Source of the DNA: Gammaproteobacteria bacterium
GTDB taxonomy: Bacteria; Pseudomonadota; Gammaproteobacteria; Arenicellales; Arenicellaceae
Reading direction: 5' to 3'
Assembly (NCBI GenBank): GCA_013002025.1
Contig: JABDKW010000036.1
Coordinates: forward strand, 46,657-110,656
DNA length: 64,000 nucleotides
Shown here: positions 54,521 through 62,645 of the stretch, piece by piece
How positions within the stretch are numbered: the first letter of the stretch is position 1
Layout: each line of letters begins with the position of its first letter
The notes under the pieces: generated by a model
Seen by the model: only the letters and a program-made list of their open reading frames with translations
Told to the model about the DNA's origin: nothing
Databases searched by the model: none
Made by a program: the position numbers and the translations under genes

Positions 54521-54967
54521 ATGAATTCTAAAAACCAAGTTGCCGCCCGCGAGGGATGGTTCACGCTGGATGCGGAGCGGCCTCGATTGTTGGGCAGCCA
54601 GTGTCAGCAGTGCCATACCTATTATTTTCCGGTGCATGAGCAATATTGCCGAAACCCGGAATGCGAGTCAGAGCAGTTTGAGCAAATCGAACTGAGTCAC
54701 CGCGGCAAAATCTGGTCGTATACCAACGCAGCCTATCCGCCACCAGAGCCCTTTAAGGCGGCTGACCCCTACGAAGTTTTTGCGCTGGCGGCGGTAGAGC
54801 TGGAGCGCGAAAAATTAGTGGTGCTTGGTCAACTGGCGGCAGGCGTGACGGTGGACGACGTCAAAATTGGCGATGAGGTCGAATTGACCTTAGACACGTT
54901 ATTCAGTGACGACGAAAATGATTATCTGGTATGGAAATGGCAACCCGTCAACGGAGGTGCGGCGTGA
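54521..54967 (+). CDS. DUF35 OB-fold/zinc-ribbon protein, aldolase partner of Ltp2-like protein
   Basis: Protein of 148 residues. An N-terminal rubredoxin-like zinc ribbon (LGSQCQQCHTYYFPVHEQYCRNPECES; four Cys) is followed by a DUF35 OB-fold (GKIWSYTNAAYPPPEPFKAADPYEVFALAAVELEREKLVVLGQL). In steroid degraders this domain (ChsH2-DUF35) pairs with Ltp2 to make the side-chain aldolase. Here it is a free-standing gene whose TGA overlaps the GTG of the following thiolase-fold gene (GTGA), strong support for a 1:1 complex. Confidence 0.85.
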   Translation: MNSKNQVAAREGWFTLDAERPRLLGSQCQQCHTYYFPVHEQYCRNPECESEQFEQIELSHRGKIWSYTNAAYPPPEPFKAADPYEVFALAAVELEREKLVVLGQLAAGVTVDDVKIGDEVELTLDTLFSDDENDYLVWKWQPVNGGAA

Positions 54968-56157
54968 GTAATTCAGTTGCCGTATTAGGCGTTGGTATGC
55001 ATCCCTGGGGAAAGTGGGGCAATAATTTTGTGGAGTACGGTGTGAAAGCGGCGCGTGATGCGTTACGCGACGCCGGTGTGCCCTGGAAAGATGTGCAGTT
55101 TATCGCCGGAGCCAACACCGTGCGCTGTGGCTACCCCGGATATGTGGCTGGCGCCACCTTTGCCAAAGCGCTGGGCTGGAACGGAGCGCGCGTAGCAAGT
55201 TGCTATGCGGCGTGCGCATCCGGTGCCCAGGCACTTAATACAGCACGTGCGCAAATCCTCGCCGGCATGGCCGACGTGGCGTTGGTCGTGGGTGCCGACA
55301 CCACCCCTAAAGGCTTCCTTGCGCCTAACAAAGGTGAGCGGCCGGATGATCCGGACTGGCTGCGGTTCCGCTTGTTCGGCGCCACCAACCCCGCGTATTT
55401 TGCGTTCCACGCGCGGCGCCGTATCGAATTGTATGGCACCACCGAGCAGGATATTGCGGAGGTGCGGGTAAAAAACGGCCACAATGGCTTGCATAACGAC
55501 AACGCCCGTTACAAAAAAGCCTTTACCGTGGACGAGGTCTTAGCGTCGCCCATGGTGGCTGACCCGCTACGGTTATTCGAAATTTGTGCGACCAGTGATG
55601 GCGGCGCTGCCATTGTCATTGCCAGCCATGAGTACGCTAAAAAGTTGGGTCAGAAGCCGGTCACTATCGAAGCCATTTCGACTGTGACACCAACCTACCC
55701 GAGCACCCAGTTGGAGTTACCAGACCTGGCCACCGATTCGGCGGCGGCCGTACAAGTGCCGAACATGAACTTTAAACCGGCAATGGTAAACGCGGCGTAT
55801 GAAGAAGCCGGCATCGGCCCGGATGATATCAGTCTGGCTGAGGTCTACGATTTGAGTACCGCCATGGAACTCGATTGGTATGAAGCGCTGCAATTATGCC
55901 CCGAAGGTGATGGCCAGAAACTATTGCGCGATGGTGATACTTACATCGGTGGTCGGGTGCCCGTGAATGCCTCTGGCGGTTTGGCCTGTTTTGGTGAAGC
56001 GGTTCCGGCGCAGGCGTTGGCTCAGGTTTGCGAACTAACCTGGCAGCTACGCGGTCAGGCCGGTGGCCGGCAGGTGGAAAATGCGCGCTACGGCGTGACT
56101 GCGAATGAAGGCTTGTTTGGCCATGGTTCATCGGTCGTTGTGAAGGCAGCCGATTAG
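54964..56157 (+). CDS. Thiolase-fold lipid-transfer protein, Ltp2-like steroid side-chain aldolase candidate
   Basis: Thiolase-superfamily protein of 397 residues of the SCP2-thiolase/Ltp type. The nucleophile-elbow region reads SCYAACASGAQALNTARAQILAGMADVALVVGAD. The second half has EVYDLSTAMELDWYEALQLCPEG and VNASGGLACFGEAVPAQALAQV, where the usual GHPxGxTG becomes GGLACFGEAVPA, and ends HGSSVVVKAAD. Such proteins cleave C-C bonds by retro-aldol reaction with a DUF35 partner. GTG 54964 lies behind GGAGG. Substrate probably a hydroxy-acyl-CoA on the steroid side chain (inference). Confidence 0.83.
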   Translation: MSNSVAVLGVGMHPWGKWGNNFVEYGVKAARDALRDAGVPWKDVQFIAGANTVRCGYPGYVAGATFAKALGWNGARVASCYAACASGAQALNTARAQILAGMADVALVVGADTTPKGFLAPNKGERPDDPDWLRFRLFGATNPAYFAFHARRRIELYGTTEQDIAEVRVKNGHNGLHNDNARYKKAFTVDEVLASPMVADPLRLFEICATSDGGAAIVIASHEYAKKLGQKPVTIEAISTVTPTYPSTQLELPDLATDSAAAVQVPNMNFKPAMVNAAYEEAGIGPDDISLAEVYDLSTAMELDWYEALQLCPEGDGQKLLRDGDTYIGGRVPVNASGGLACFGEAVPAQALAQVCELTWQLRGQAGGRQVENARYGVTANEGLFGHGSSVVVKAAD

Positions 56158-56160
56158 CGT

Positions 56161-57240
56161 ATGTCTTTGTCGACCCCTCTATGCGAGTTGCTGGGTTGTA
56201 AATACCCGATTATCCAGACCGCCATGGGCTGGGTAGCTGGCGCCGATTTGGTGGCTGCCAGTGGCAATGCCGGCGCGTTTGGCTTTCTGGCCGGGGCGAC
56301 TATTCCGGCACAGGATATGGAGGCGGAAATCCTGCGTATAAAGCAGTTGAGCGATGCACCCTTCGGGGTAAATTTTCATATGTATCAGCCCAATGCGGGC
56401 GAGATTATTGACCTCGTTATTAAGCATAAGGTAAGGGCGGTCAGTTACTCGCGTTCGCCGGGCGCCGATATGATCGCTAAGCTGAAAGACCACGGGGTGG
56501 TATGTATGCCCACGGTAGGTCTGCCAAAACACGCGCTCAAGGCTATTGAATTAGGCGCCGATGCCGTGACAGTGCAAGGTGGCGAAGGCGGGGGTCATAC
56601 CGGTGCTATTCCAACATCACTATTGATTCCACAAGTAGTTGATGCGGTGGCAGGGCGAGTGCCGGTAGCGGCAGCCGGTGGTTTTCAGGATGGCCGCGGT
56701 CTGGTCGCGGCCCTGGCCTGGGGTGCCAGTGGTATCGCCATGGGTACGCGCTTTTTCATGAGTGAGGAAGCCTCACCGCCAGAGGTCACCAAGCAACGTT
56801 ACGTTGACTGCCATGACCCGGCTGAAATTATTGTCTCCAAAGCGCTGGACGGTTTGCCGCAGCGCATGATTAATAATGAAACACTGGCCCGACTGGAGCG
56901 CGCCGGCGCCGCGCAAAAATTATTTATCGCATTCTCAAATGGCATTAAGTATCGCAAGTTTACGGGCGCCAGTATTTTCTCGTTAATCAAATCCGCCGTG
57001 GCCATGACCCGCAGCGGCGACATTACCCTGGCGCAGGCAATTATGTCCGCCAATGCGCCGATGATTATTCAAAAATCGATGATCGACGGTGATCCGGAGC
57101 ACGGCGTTTTGCCTTCTGGGCAGGTAGCCGGTGTAATCGACGAGGTCAAACCCTGCGCTGAAATTATTCAATCCATTGTCGAAGAAGCTGAGCAGCGTCT
57201 CGCTGCGCTGGCGGCGATGCATCAATCCGGAGATTCCTAA
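56161..57240 (+). CDS. ipdC: Nitronate monooxygenase-family flavoprotein, IpdC-like
   Basis: FMN-dependent TIM-barrel protein of 359 residues annotated generically as nitronate monooxygenase. Signatures: LLGCKYPIIQTAMGWVAGADLVAASGNAGAFGFLAGA, GADAVTVQGGEGGGHTGAIPTSLLIPQVV (FMN phosphate, catalytic-His region) and AAAGGFQDGRGLVAALAWGASGIAMGTRFFMSEEA. In the HIP pathway, IpdC introduces a double bond in the CoA-thioester ring intermediate before EchA20 acts. Placement directly before the EchA20 gene, overlapping it as TAATG, supports this role over nitronate oxidation. Confidence 0.85.
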   Translation: MSLSTPLCELLGCKYPIIQTAMGWVAGADLVAASGNAGAFGFLAGATIPAQDMEAEILRIKQLSDAPFGVNFHMYQPNAGEIIDLVIKHKVRAVSYSRSPGADMIAKLKDHGVVCMPTVGLPKHALKAIELGADAVTVQGGEGGGHTGAIPTSLLIPQVVDAVAGRVPVAAAGGFQDGRGLVAALAWGASGIAMGTRFFMSEEASPPEVTKQRYVDCHDPAEIIVSKALDGLPQRMINNETLARLERAGAAQKLFIAFSNGIKYRKFTGASIFSLIKSAVAMTRSGDITLAQAIMSANAPMIIQKSMIDGDPEHGVLPSGQVAGVIDEVKPCAEIIQSIVEEAEQRLAALAAMHQSGDS

Positions 57241-58001
57241 TGTCTGCTCCCTATCAGGTAAATATTAATGAAGGTATTGCCGAATTGGTTTTCAACAAGC
57301 CACCGGTTAATGCTTTTGACAGTCACGAGTGGCTGGCCATTGCGGCCGAGCTTAAAAAGTTGGGTGAAGATGACGCGGTGCGGGTGATTATCATTGCGGC
57401 CGAGGGCAAAGGTTTTTGTGCGGGCGTGGACATCAAAGAATTAGCCGCGGACAAAAGCCGTATTACAGAAGTGAACAAGGGCAACTACGATACCTTCAAG
57501 GAAATTCACTTAAACCCCAAGCCGGTGATCGCGGCCTTGCACGGCTTTGTATTGGGCGGCGGCATTGGCATCAGCGGCGCGGCCGACATAATTGTGGCGT
57601 CAGATTGCACTACCTTCGGAGTTCCGGAAATTGATCGAGGGGCGATGGGTGGAGGGGCGCATTTGCAACGCATGTTCCCGGTACAGAAAGTGCGTTATAT
57701 GTACTTTACCGGTGAATTTATCGATGCCGAAGAAGCCTATCGATTGGGCGCGGTCGAGCGTGTAGTAAGCCGCGACCAGGTGTTAGACGAGGCGCGCAAA
57801 ATTGCCGCCACTATCGCGGCAAAATCACCGGCCATGGTCGGTTTGGCGAAGCGCTCATTAAACGGCATTGAAGACGGAGACCTGGAAGCCAAGTACCTGT
57901 CGGAACAGGATTACACTATTCAGGCCTATGCCTTGAACGATTCCAGTGAGGCGCGCGCTGCCTTTGTGCAAAAACGCGACGCTGACTTTAAAGATAATTA
58001 A
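57240..58001 (+). CDS. echA20: Enoyl-CoA hydratase-family ring-opening enzyme, EchA20-like
   Basis: Crotonase-fold enzyme of 253 residues. The oxyanion-hole segments are GKGFCAGVDIKELAADKS and LHGFVLGGGIGISGAADIIVASDCTTFGVPEIDRGAMGGGAHLQRMFP. In HIP catabolism EchA20 hydrolyses the cyclic beta-diketone-type CoA ester, opening ring D to give COCHEA-CoA, the substrate of IpdAB encoded upstream. The start overlaps the ipdC stop codon. The specific role is inferred from the ipdA-ipdB-ipdC-echA20 arrangement, which parallels the actinobacterial KstR2 regulon. Confidence 0.85.
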   Translation: MSAPYQVNINEGIAELVFNKPPVNAFDSHEWLAIAAELKKLGEDDAVRVIIIAAEGKGFCAGVDIKELAADKSRITEVNKGNYDTFKEIHLNPKPVIAALHGFVLGGGIGISGAADIIVASDCTTFGVPEIDRGAMGGGAHLQRMFPVQKVRYMYFTGEFIDAEEAYRLGAVERVVSRDQVLDEARKIAATIAAKSPAMVGLAKRSLNGIEDGDLEAKYLSEQDYTIQAYALNDSSEARAAFVQKRDADFKDN

Positions 58002-58008
58002 TTAAATC

Positions 58009-59181
58009 ATGCAGTTACAGTACACAGAGCAGCAAAACGCATTTCGCCAAACGGTGCGGGATTGGCTGGCCCGGCACGTGCCGGACTCGCCGTTACCGTC
58101 GCTGGATACGGAAGCGGGCTTCGAACTGCATCGGCAGTGGGAGCGAACCCTAAAATCCGGCGATTGGGGTATGGTTACGTGGCCCACGGAATACGGTGGC
58201 CGCGGTTGTGATCTGATCGAGTGGTTAATCTTTGAAGAAGAATATTATCGCGCCGGTGCACCGCTGCGGGTAAGCCAAAACGGCATCTTTCTGCTGGGCC
58301 CCACGTTAATGGAGTTTGGCAGCGATGAACAAAAGCAACGTTTTTTGCCACCGATGGCAGCGGGCGATGAAATCTGGGCGCAATCCTGGTCGGAACCCAA
58401 TGCCGGCAGCGATATGGCTGCGATCCGCTCTAAAGCCACCCGGGTGACCGAAGATGGCGAAGATTATTTTATTCTGAGCGGCCAGAAAACCTGGTCTTCG
58501 CGGGCCGTGTTTGCGGACTGGTCGTTTGGAATCTTCCGCACGGACCCGGACTCCAGCCGCCATCATGGTCTGTCGTTTATTCTCTATCCGCTGGACCTGC
58601 CGGGCATTACCATTCGCCCGATTCGTCAGCTTGATGGTGACCCGGGCTTTGCTGAAATATTTCTCGACGAGGTGAAAGTGCCCGCTAAAAACCTGCTCGG
58701 TGACGAGGGGCAAGGCTGGCAAATTGCCATGGCTACGGCCGGCTTCGAGCGCGGCCTGATGCTGCGTAGCCCGGCGCGATTTCAACGCACGGCCCAGCGT
58801 CTGCTCGACCTGTATCAGCGCTACCAGTCATCCGTCTCCGCTGCGGTGCGGGAACTGGTGATGCAGGCCTACCTCGATGCGGAGGCCTATTGCCTGAATA
58901 CCTACTACACGGCCTCACGCCTGATGAGCGGCGGCAAGATCGGTGCGGAAGCCAGCTGTAATAAAATATTCTGGTCGGAGCTGGACCGCATGATGCACCG
59001 CACGGCGATGTCTATTATTGGCGCCAAAGCGGAGCTAACGGAGCAGGTACCGGAGGCAGTCGACGATGGCATCTGGCTGGACGGTTATATGTTTTCGCTG
59101 GCGGGCCCCATTTATGCGGGCAGTAATGAAATTCAACGCAATATTATCGCTGAGCGGGTGCTTGGCTTGCCGCGGGGTTAG
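58009..59181 (+). CDS. Acyl-CoA dehydrogenase, catalytic-type subunit (HIP pathway FadE)
   Basis: FAD enzyme of 390 residues. Motifs: WAQSWSEPNAGSDMAAIRSKATRV, LSGQKTWSSRAVFADWSFGIFR and IYAGSNEIQRNIIAERVLGLPRG. The MCAD-position Glu is Ala (IYAG), while Glu247 in ATAGFERGLMLRS fits the isovaleryl-type catalytic base position. It is 7 bp after echA20. Its presumed partner subunit (60014-61054) is separated by an 832-bp repeat array, unlike the tightly joined pair at 32632-34930. Probably equivalent to one of FadE30-33; which one cannot be told by eye. Confidence 0.85.
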   Translation: MQLQYTEQQNAFRQTVRDWLARHVPDSPLPSLDTEAGFELHRQWERTLKSGDWGMVTWPTEYGGRGCDLIEWLIFEEEYYRAGAPLRVSQNGIFLLGPTLMEFGSDEQKQRFLPPMAAGDEIWAQSWSEPNAGSDMAAIRSKATRVTEDGEDYFILSGQKTWSSRAVFADWSFGIFRTDPDSSRHHGLSFILYPLDLPGITIRPIRQLDGDPGFAEIFLDEVKVPAKNLLGDEGQGWQIAMATAGFERGLMLRSPARFQRTAQRLLDLYQRYQSSVSAAVRELVMQAYLDAEAYCLNTYYTASRLMSGGKIGAEASCNKIFWSELDRMMHRTAMSIIGAKAELTEQVPEAVDDGIWLDGYMFSLAGPIYAGSNEIQRNIIAERVLGLPRG

Positions 59182-59199
59182 GTGAGTATGAAGGCGCGG

Positions 59200-59990
59200 T
59201 TTCGAGGCGATGGTTATTGTCCTGCGAGCGGGGGTTCGCAGCACTGCGGAAAGCCCGCTGCGACGCGCGGTGAATACGTCCGTGTACGCTCGTTTGCAGC
59301 GTCCCTGCTGCACACGGTCGCAGTGAGCTTCCCGCAGAGCTTTCCTCGGGGTTTAGGTTTGTTTCGACGCGCTGGTGATTGGTCTGAGAGCGGGGGTACG
59401 CAGCACTGCGGCAAGCCCACCGCGACACGCGGTGAATACATCCATGTACGCTCGTTTGCAGCATCCCTGCTGCACACGGTCGCAGTGAGCTTCCCCCAGC
59501 GCTTCCCTCGGAGTTTAGGTTTGTTTCGACGCGCCGGTGCCTGGTCTGGGAGCGGTTGGGTTCAGCACTGCGGCAAGCCCACTGCGACACGCGGTGAATA
59601 CATCCGTGTACGCTCGTTTGCAGCATCCCTGCTGCACACGGTCGCAGTGAGCTTCCCCCAGCGCTTCCCTCGGGGGTTAAGTTTGTTTCGACGCACTGGC
59701 GAGTGGTCTGGGAGCGGTTGGGTTCAGCACTGCGGCAAGCCCACTGCGACACGCGGTGAATACATCCTTGTACGCTCGTCTGCAGCGTCCCTGCTGCACA
59801 CGGTCGCAGCAAGCTTCCCCCAGCGCTTTTTTGTGGGTTCAAGCTTGCTTTGCGGTCAGGTGAATTGCTTGTGAGCTTGGGGCGCAGCACTGCGGAAAAC
59901 CTGCTGCGACACGCGGTGAATACATCCCTGTACGCTCGTTTGCAGCATCCCTGCTGCATACGGTCTCACAAACTATTCCCCAGCCCGTCT
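59200..59990. repeat. Tandem array of 162-bp hairpin-rich repeats, about five copies
   Basis: The anchor GGTGAATAC recurs with its TGAATAC at 59271, 59433, 59595, 59757 and 59917: periods 162, 162, 162 and 160 bp. A partial copy precedes the first and the last is truncated before 59990. Each unit has CTGCGAC...GTCGCAG inverted ends around two small hairpins, TACRTCCNTGTA and GCAGCATCCCTGCTGC-like. Because 162 is divisible by 3, long open frames appear on both strands (plus 59182-59874, minus 59144-59959); I read these as artefacts. The whole 59182-60013 gap is this array and holds no gene I accept. Confidence 0.92.
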
Positions 59991-60013
59991 TCAACAATCC
60001 TTGGAGATTGCCG

Positions 60014-61054
60014 ATGAAATTTTTGCATAGTGAAGATCAGTTGGATTTGCGGGATGGGGCCCAGGAGTTTCTGCGCGGTGTTTGTACGGTCGAAAAGCTG
60101 CGTGAGTTGAAAGATGCAGGATCTGCGGATCTGGGGGTCTGGGCGGCATTGGCGGAGCTGGGTTTACTGGGCTTTCTTGCTTCTGAAGAGCATGGTGGTC
60201 TGGGGATGGATGCTATGGGCTTTGCATTGATTGCCGAGCAGGCGGGCTACGTGGCATTGCCGGAGCCGTTGACGGATGTGGCGGGGGTGGCGATGCCGGT
60301 GTTAAATGCCCTGGGTCGCTCTGATCTGTGTCAGAGCATCGCCGGCGGTGAGACGCGGGTGTTGACCATGCACACTGTTAATCCGTATGTAAATCAACTC
60401 GCTGATAATGATAAGTTATTGATATTAAATGAGAATGAAGTTCGATTGGCGAATGCTGCTGATTGCTCGGTAGAGTCTATAGAAAGCATTGACCCTCTAC
60501 GCCGTTTGAGTGGCGTAACGCTTGATGATGGCGTAGGAGAGGTGATATCGGAGGGCGAACAGGCGACCGCGCTATGTGATTTAGCCCTGCATTCGGGTGC
60601 TTTGTACAGCGCAGCTGAGCTGTTGGGTTTGGCGGCTGGCATGATTGATATGGCCACGGCCTATGCGAAAGAACGCCACCAGTTCGGAAAACCGATTGGC
60701 AGTTATCAGGCCGTAAAACATCACCTGTCGTCGGCTTTTGTGGCGCTGGAGTTTGCCCGCCCCACGGTGTACCGCGCTTCCCATGATCTGGTGATGTGTA
60801 CCGCCAATGCGGAACTCGCCGTTGCGCATGCCAAGATTGCAGCCACCGACGCCGCCATGCAGGCCGCTGAGGTCGCCATTCAAGTGCATGGTGGCATGGG
60901 TTATACCTTTGAGGTTGATCTGCACCTGTGGATGAAACGGGTATGGGCGCTGGCCGGCCTCTGGGGTGATCGTAATCACCATATGAATATGGTCGATAAA
61001 GCGCTGTTTGAAGGCGGCCTGTCTTTGGGGCCGGCAAACACGTTTGCAGCTTGA
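60014..61054 (+). CDS. Acyl-CoA dehydrogenase, second subunit (HIP pathway FadE)
   Basis: Acyl-CoA dehydrogenase-like protein of 346 residues. It starts MKFLHSEDQLDLRDGAQEFLRGVCTVEKLRELKDAG and keeps the C-terminal four-helix domain (DMATAYAKERHQFGKPIGSYQAVKHHLSSAFVALE, AIQVHGGMGYTFEVDLHLWMKRVWALAGLWGD). No catalytic Glu is visible at the MCAD or isovaleryl positions, so it is probably the non-catalytic partner of a heteromer. ATG 60014 lies 7 nt after GGAG; an in-frame TTG at 60008 is less likely. It is the first gene after the repeat array. Confidence 0.83.
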   Translation: MKFLHSEDQLDLRDGAQEFLRGVCTVEKLRELKDAGSADLGVWAALAELGLLGFLASEEHGGLGMDAMGFALIAEQAGYVALPEPLTDVAGVAMPVLNALGRSDLCQSIAGGETRVLTMHTVNPYVNQLADNDKLLILNENEVRLANAADCSVESIESIDPLRRLSGVTLDDGVGEVISEGEQATALCDLALHSGALYSAAELLGLAAGMIDMATAYAKERHQFGKPIGSYQAVKHHLSSAFVALEFARPTVYRASHDLVMCTANAELAVAHAKIAATDAAMQAAEVAIQVHGGMGYTFEVDLHLWMKRVWALAGLWGDRNHHMNMVDKALFEGGLSLGPANTFAA

Positions 61055-61093
61055 ATCTGTCTCTATCAACGAATCTATAGAAGAGTAAATTAA

Positions 61094-62242
61094 ATGTCAG
61101 AAGCCTATATTGTTGATGCTGTTCGCAGCCCTACCGGCCGCCGCAAAGGGGGGCTGGCCGATGTTCATGGCGCCGACTTGGGCGCCCACGTAATCGAAGG
61201 TCTGGTTGATCGCAATGGCATCCCGGAAGTGGACTACGACGATGTCATTTTTGGCTGTGTGGATACCGTGGGTCCGCTGGCGGGTGACATTGCGCGTACC
61301 TGTTGGTTGGCCGCGGGTTTGTCTGATGAGGTGCCCGGTACTACCATCGATCGACAGTGCGGTTCGTCGCAGCAGGCGGTGCATTTTGCCGCGCAGGCAA
61401 TCATGTCCGGCACTCAGGATGTGATTATTGCAGGCGGCGTGCAAACCATGACTCAAATACCCATTAGCTCGGCCATGACTCTGGCGGGCGAGTTAGGTTT
61501 CACTGATCCGTTCAGTGGCTCCAAAGGATGGGTGGCGCGCTATGGCAGTGAGCCGCCTACACAGTTTAAGTCCGCACAGATGATTGCTGACAAGTGGGGC
61601 TTCACCCGTGAGCAACTCGAGGAGTATTCGTATCAGTCACATCAGCGAGCTTTGGCTGCGATTGCCGAAGGCCGCTTCGATCGGGAAGTGTTGCCTCTCA
61701 ATGGGGTCGATATGGACGAAACTCCGCGCGACACCTCACTGGAGAAAATGGCTGAGCTGGATTTTCTGTTCGGTTGTGACAAGGTCACGGCCGCGGTCTC
61801 CAGCCAAACCTGCGATGGCGCCAGCGCGATGTTATTGGTGTCCGAGGCTGCCCTAAAGCGTTATAGCCTGACCCCGCGCGCCCGAATCCAGCATATGAGT
61901 GTGCGCGGTGCAGACCCGATCTGGATGTTGACCGCACCCATCAATGCCACCGAATACGCTATGCAAAAATCTGGCATGTCATTGCAAGACATTGATTTAG
62001 TTGAAATAAATGAAGCGTTCGCCTCGGTGCCCATGGCCTGGCTGGCGGAAACGGGCTACCCGATAGAACAGACTAACGTGAATGGTGGCGCCATCGCCTT
62101 GGGGCACCCGCTGGGTGCCACCGGCACCAAACTTATGACCACTTTATTGCATGAATTGGAGCGTAACGGTGGCCGCTACGGCTTACAAACCATGTGTGAA
62201 GGGGGTGGGCAGGCGAATGTTACGGTTATTGAACGGTTATAG
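61094..62242 (+). CDS. fadA6: Thiolase, FadA6-like
   Basis: Acyl-CoA thiolase of 382 residues with complete active site: Cys89 (TIDRQCGSSQQAVHFAAQAIMSG), His in [21 protein letters not shown], and the second Cys in TMCEGGGQANVTVIERL. EINEAFASVPMAWLAETG is conserved. In the HIP pathway FadA6 removes acetyl-CoA from the open-chain product. It lies downstream of ipdAB, ipdC, echA20 and the FadE genes, so the FadA6 role is favoured over the paralogue at 30494. GAGTAAATTAA before ATG 61094 is a weak ribosome site. Confidence 0.82.
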   Translation: MSEAYIVDAVRSPTGRRKGGLADVHGADLGAHVIEGLVDRNGIPEVDYDDVIFGCVDTVGPLAGDIARTCWLAAGLSDEVPGTTIDRQCGSSQQAVHFAAQAIMSGTQDVIIAGGVQTMTQIPISSAMTLAGELGFTDPFSGSKGWVARYGSEPPTQFKSAQMIADKWGFTREQLEEYSYQSHQRALAAIAEGRFDREVLPLNGVDMDETPRDTSLEKMAELDFLFGCDKVTAAVSSQTCDGASAMLLVSEAALKRYSLTPRARIQHMSVRGADPIWMLTAPINATEYAMQKSGMSLQDIDLVEINEAFASVPMAWLAETGYPIEQTNVNGGAIALGHPLGATGTKLMTTLLHELERNGGRYGLQTMCEGGGQANVTVIERL

Positions 62243-62320
62243 CGTGGGTGCATTAGATTGGGAGGACAAGAGCTTTCCAAAATTACTTCGCCGATTGGTG
62301 TGTAGAGATTAGTGTGCAGC

Positions 62321-62343
62321 AAAACCAGCCGAAACTCGCCGTG
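62321..62343 (+). repeat. 23-bp direct repeat, upstream copy
   Basis: The 23 bases at 62321-62343 (from AAAACCAGCC to CTCGCCGTG) recur exactly at 62422-62444, 101 bp downstream, where they form the left end of the hairpin element. This first copy is followed by GGTAAGCCAG and not by the rest of the element, so it looks like a remnant or decayed copy. The gap 62243-62645 holds no gene. Confidence 0.75.
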
Positions 62344-62421
62344 GGTAAGCCAGTTTAGGCTCTAGAGGTTTGGATTTAAGTTGATGTTTAAGAGGTAGTG
62401 ATTGCGTTAAATATGTGTGAC

Positions 62422-62552
62422 AAAACCAGCCGAAACTCGCCGTGAATACGTCCGTGTAGGCTCGGCAACTGCTCCCTGCGTTGCTCTACCTCCTGCATCC
62501 CTGCAGTCGTCGTCCGCCGCGTCCATGCGGCAGACGGTTTCGTCTGGTTTCG
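62422..62552. repeat. REP/MITE-like hairpin element with terminal inverted repeats
   Basis: AAACCAGCCGAAAC (62423-62436) is inverted at 62537-62550 as GTTTCGTCTGGTTT, 13 of 14 matching. Inside are GTGAATACGTCCGTGTAGGCTCG, split here as GTGAATACGTCC and GTGTAGGCTCG, then TGCATCCCTGCA and GCCGCGTCCATGCGGC hairpins with TCC-type loops. The GTGAATAC core is shared with the 162-bp array, but the ends differ. It is a non-coding, probably transposase-mobilised or extragenic palindromic element. Confidence 0.7.
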
Positions 62553-62588
62553 CTACACACATTCCTACGCATTTGGTCGTGATTCGGT

Positions 62589-62618
62589 CTATCGGAAAGT
62601 CAATTGGTTAAACGATAG
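62589..62618. promoter_or_regulatory. Inverted repeat before the SDR gene
   Basis: CTATCG (62589-62594) and CGATAG (62613-62618) with 18 bp between, centred on CAATTG. It lies 28 bp before ATG 62646. It could be an operator or an mRNA hairpin; the arms are short, so chance is possible. Confidence 0.3.
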
Positions 62619-62645
62619 CCGTGAGGAATTAAATAGAGAAATACT

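Noticed and set aside
59144..59959. Long open frames on both strands across the repeat array
   Set aside because: They follow from a 162-bp period divisible by three with few stop codons; no ribosome site, no family resemblance, and the repeats are hairpin-rich non-coding elements.
59200..59990. Tandem array considered as a CRISPR
   Set aside because: Units are 162 bp and similar along their whole length, without short repeats alternating with unique spacers, and no cas genes are nearby.
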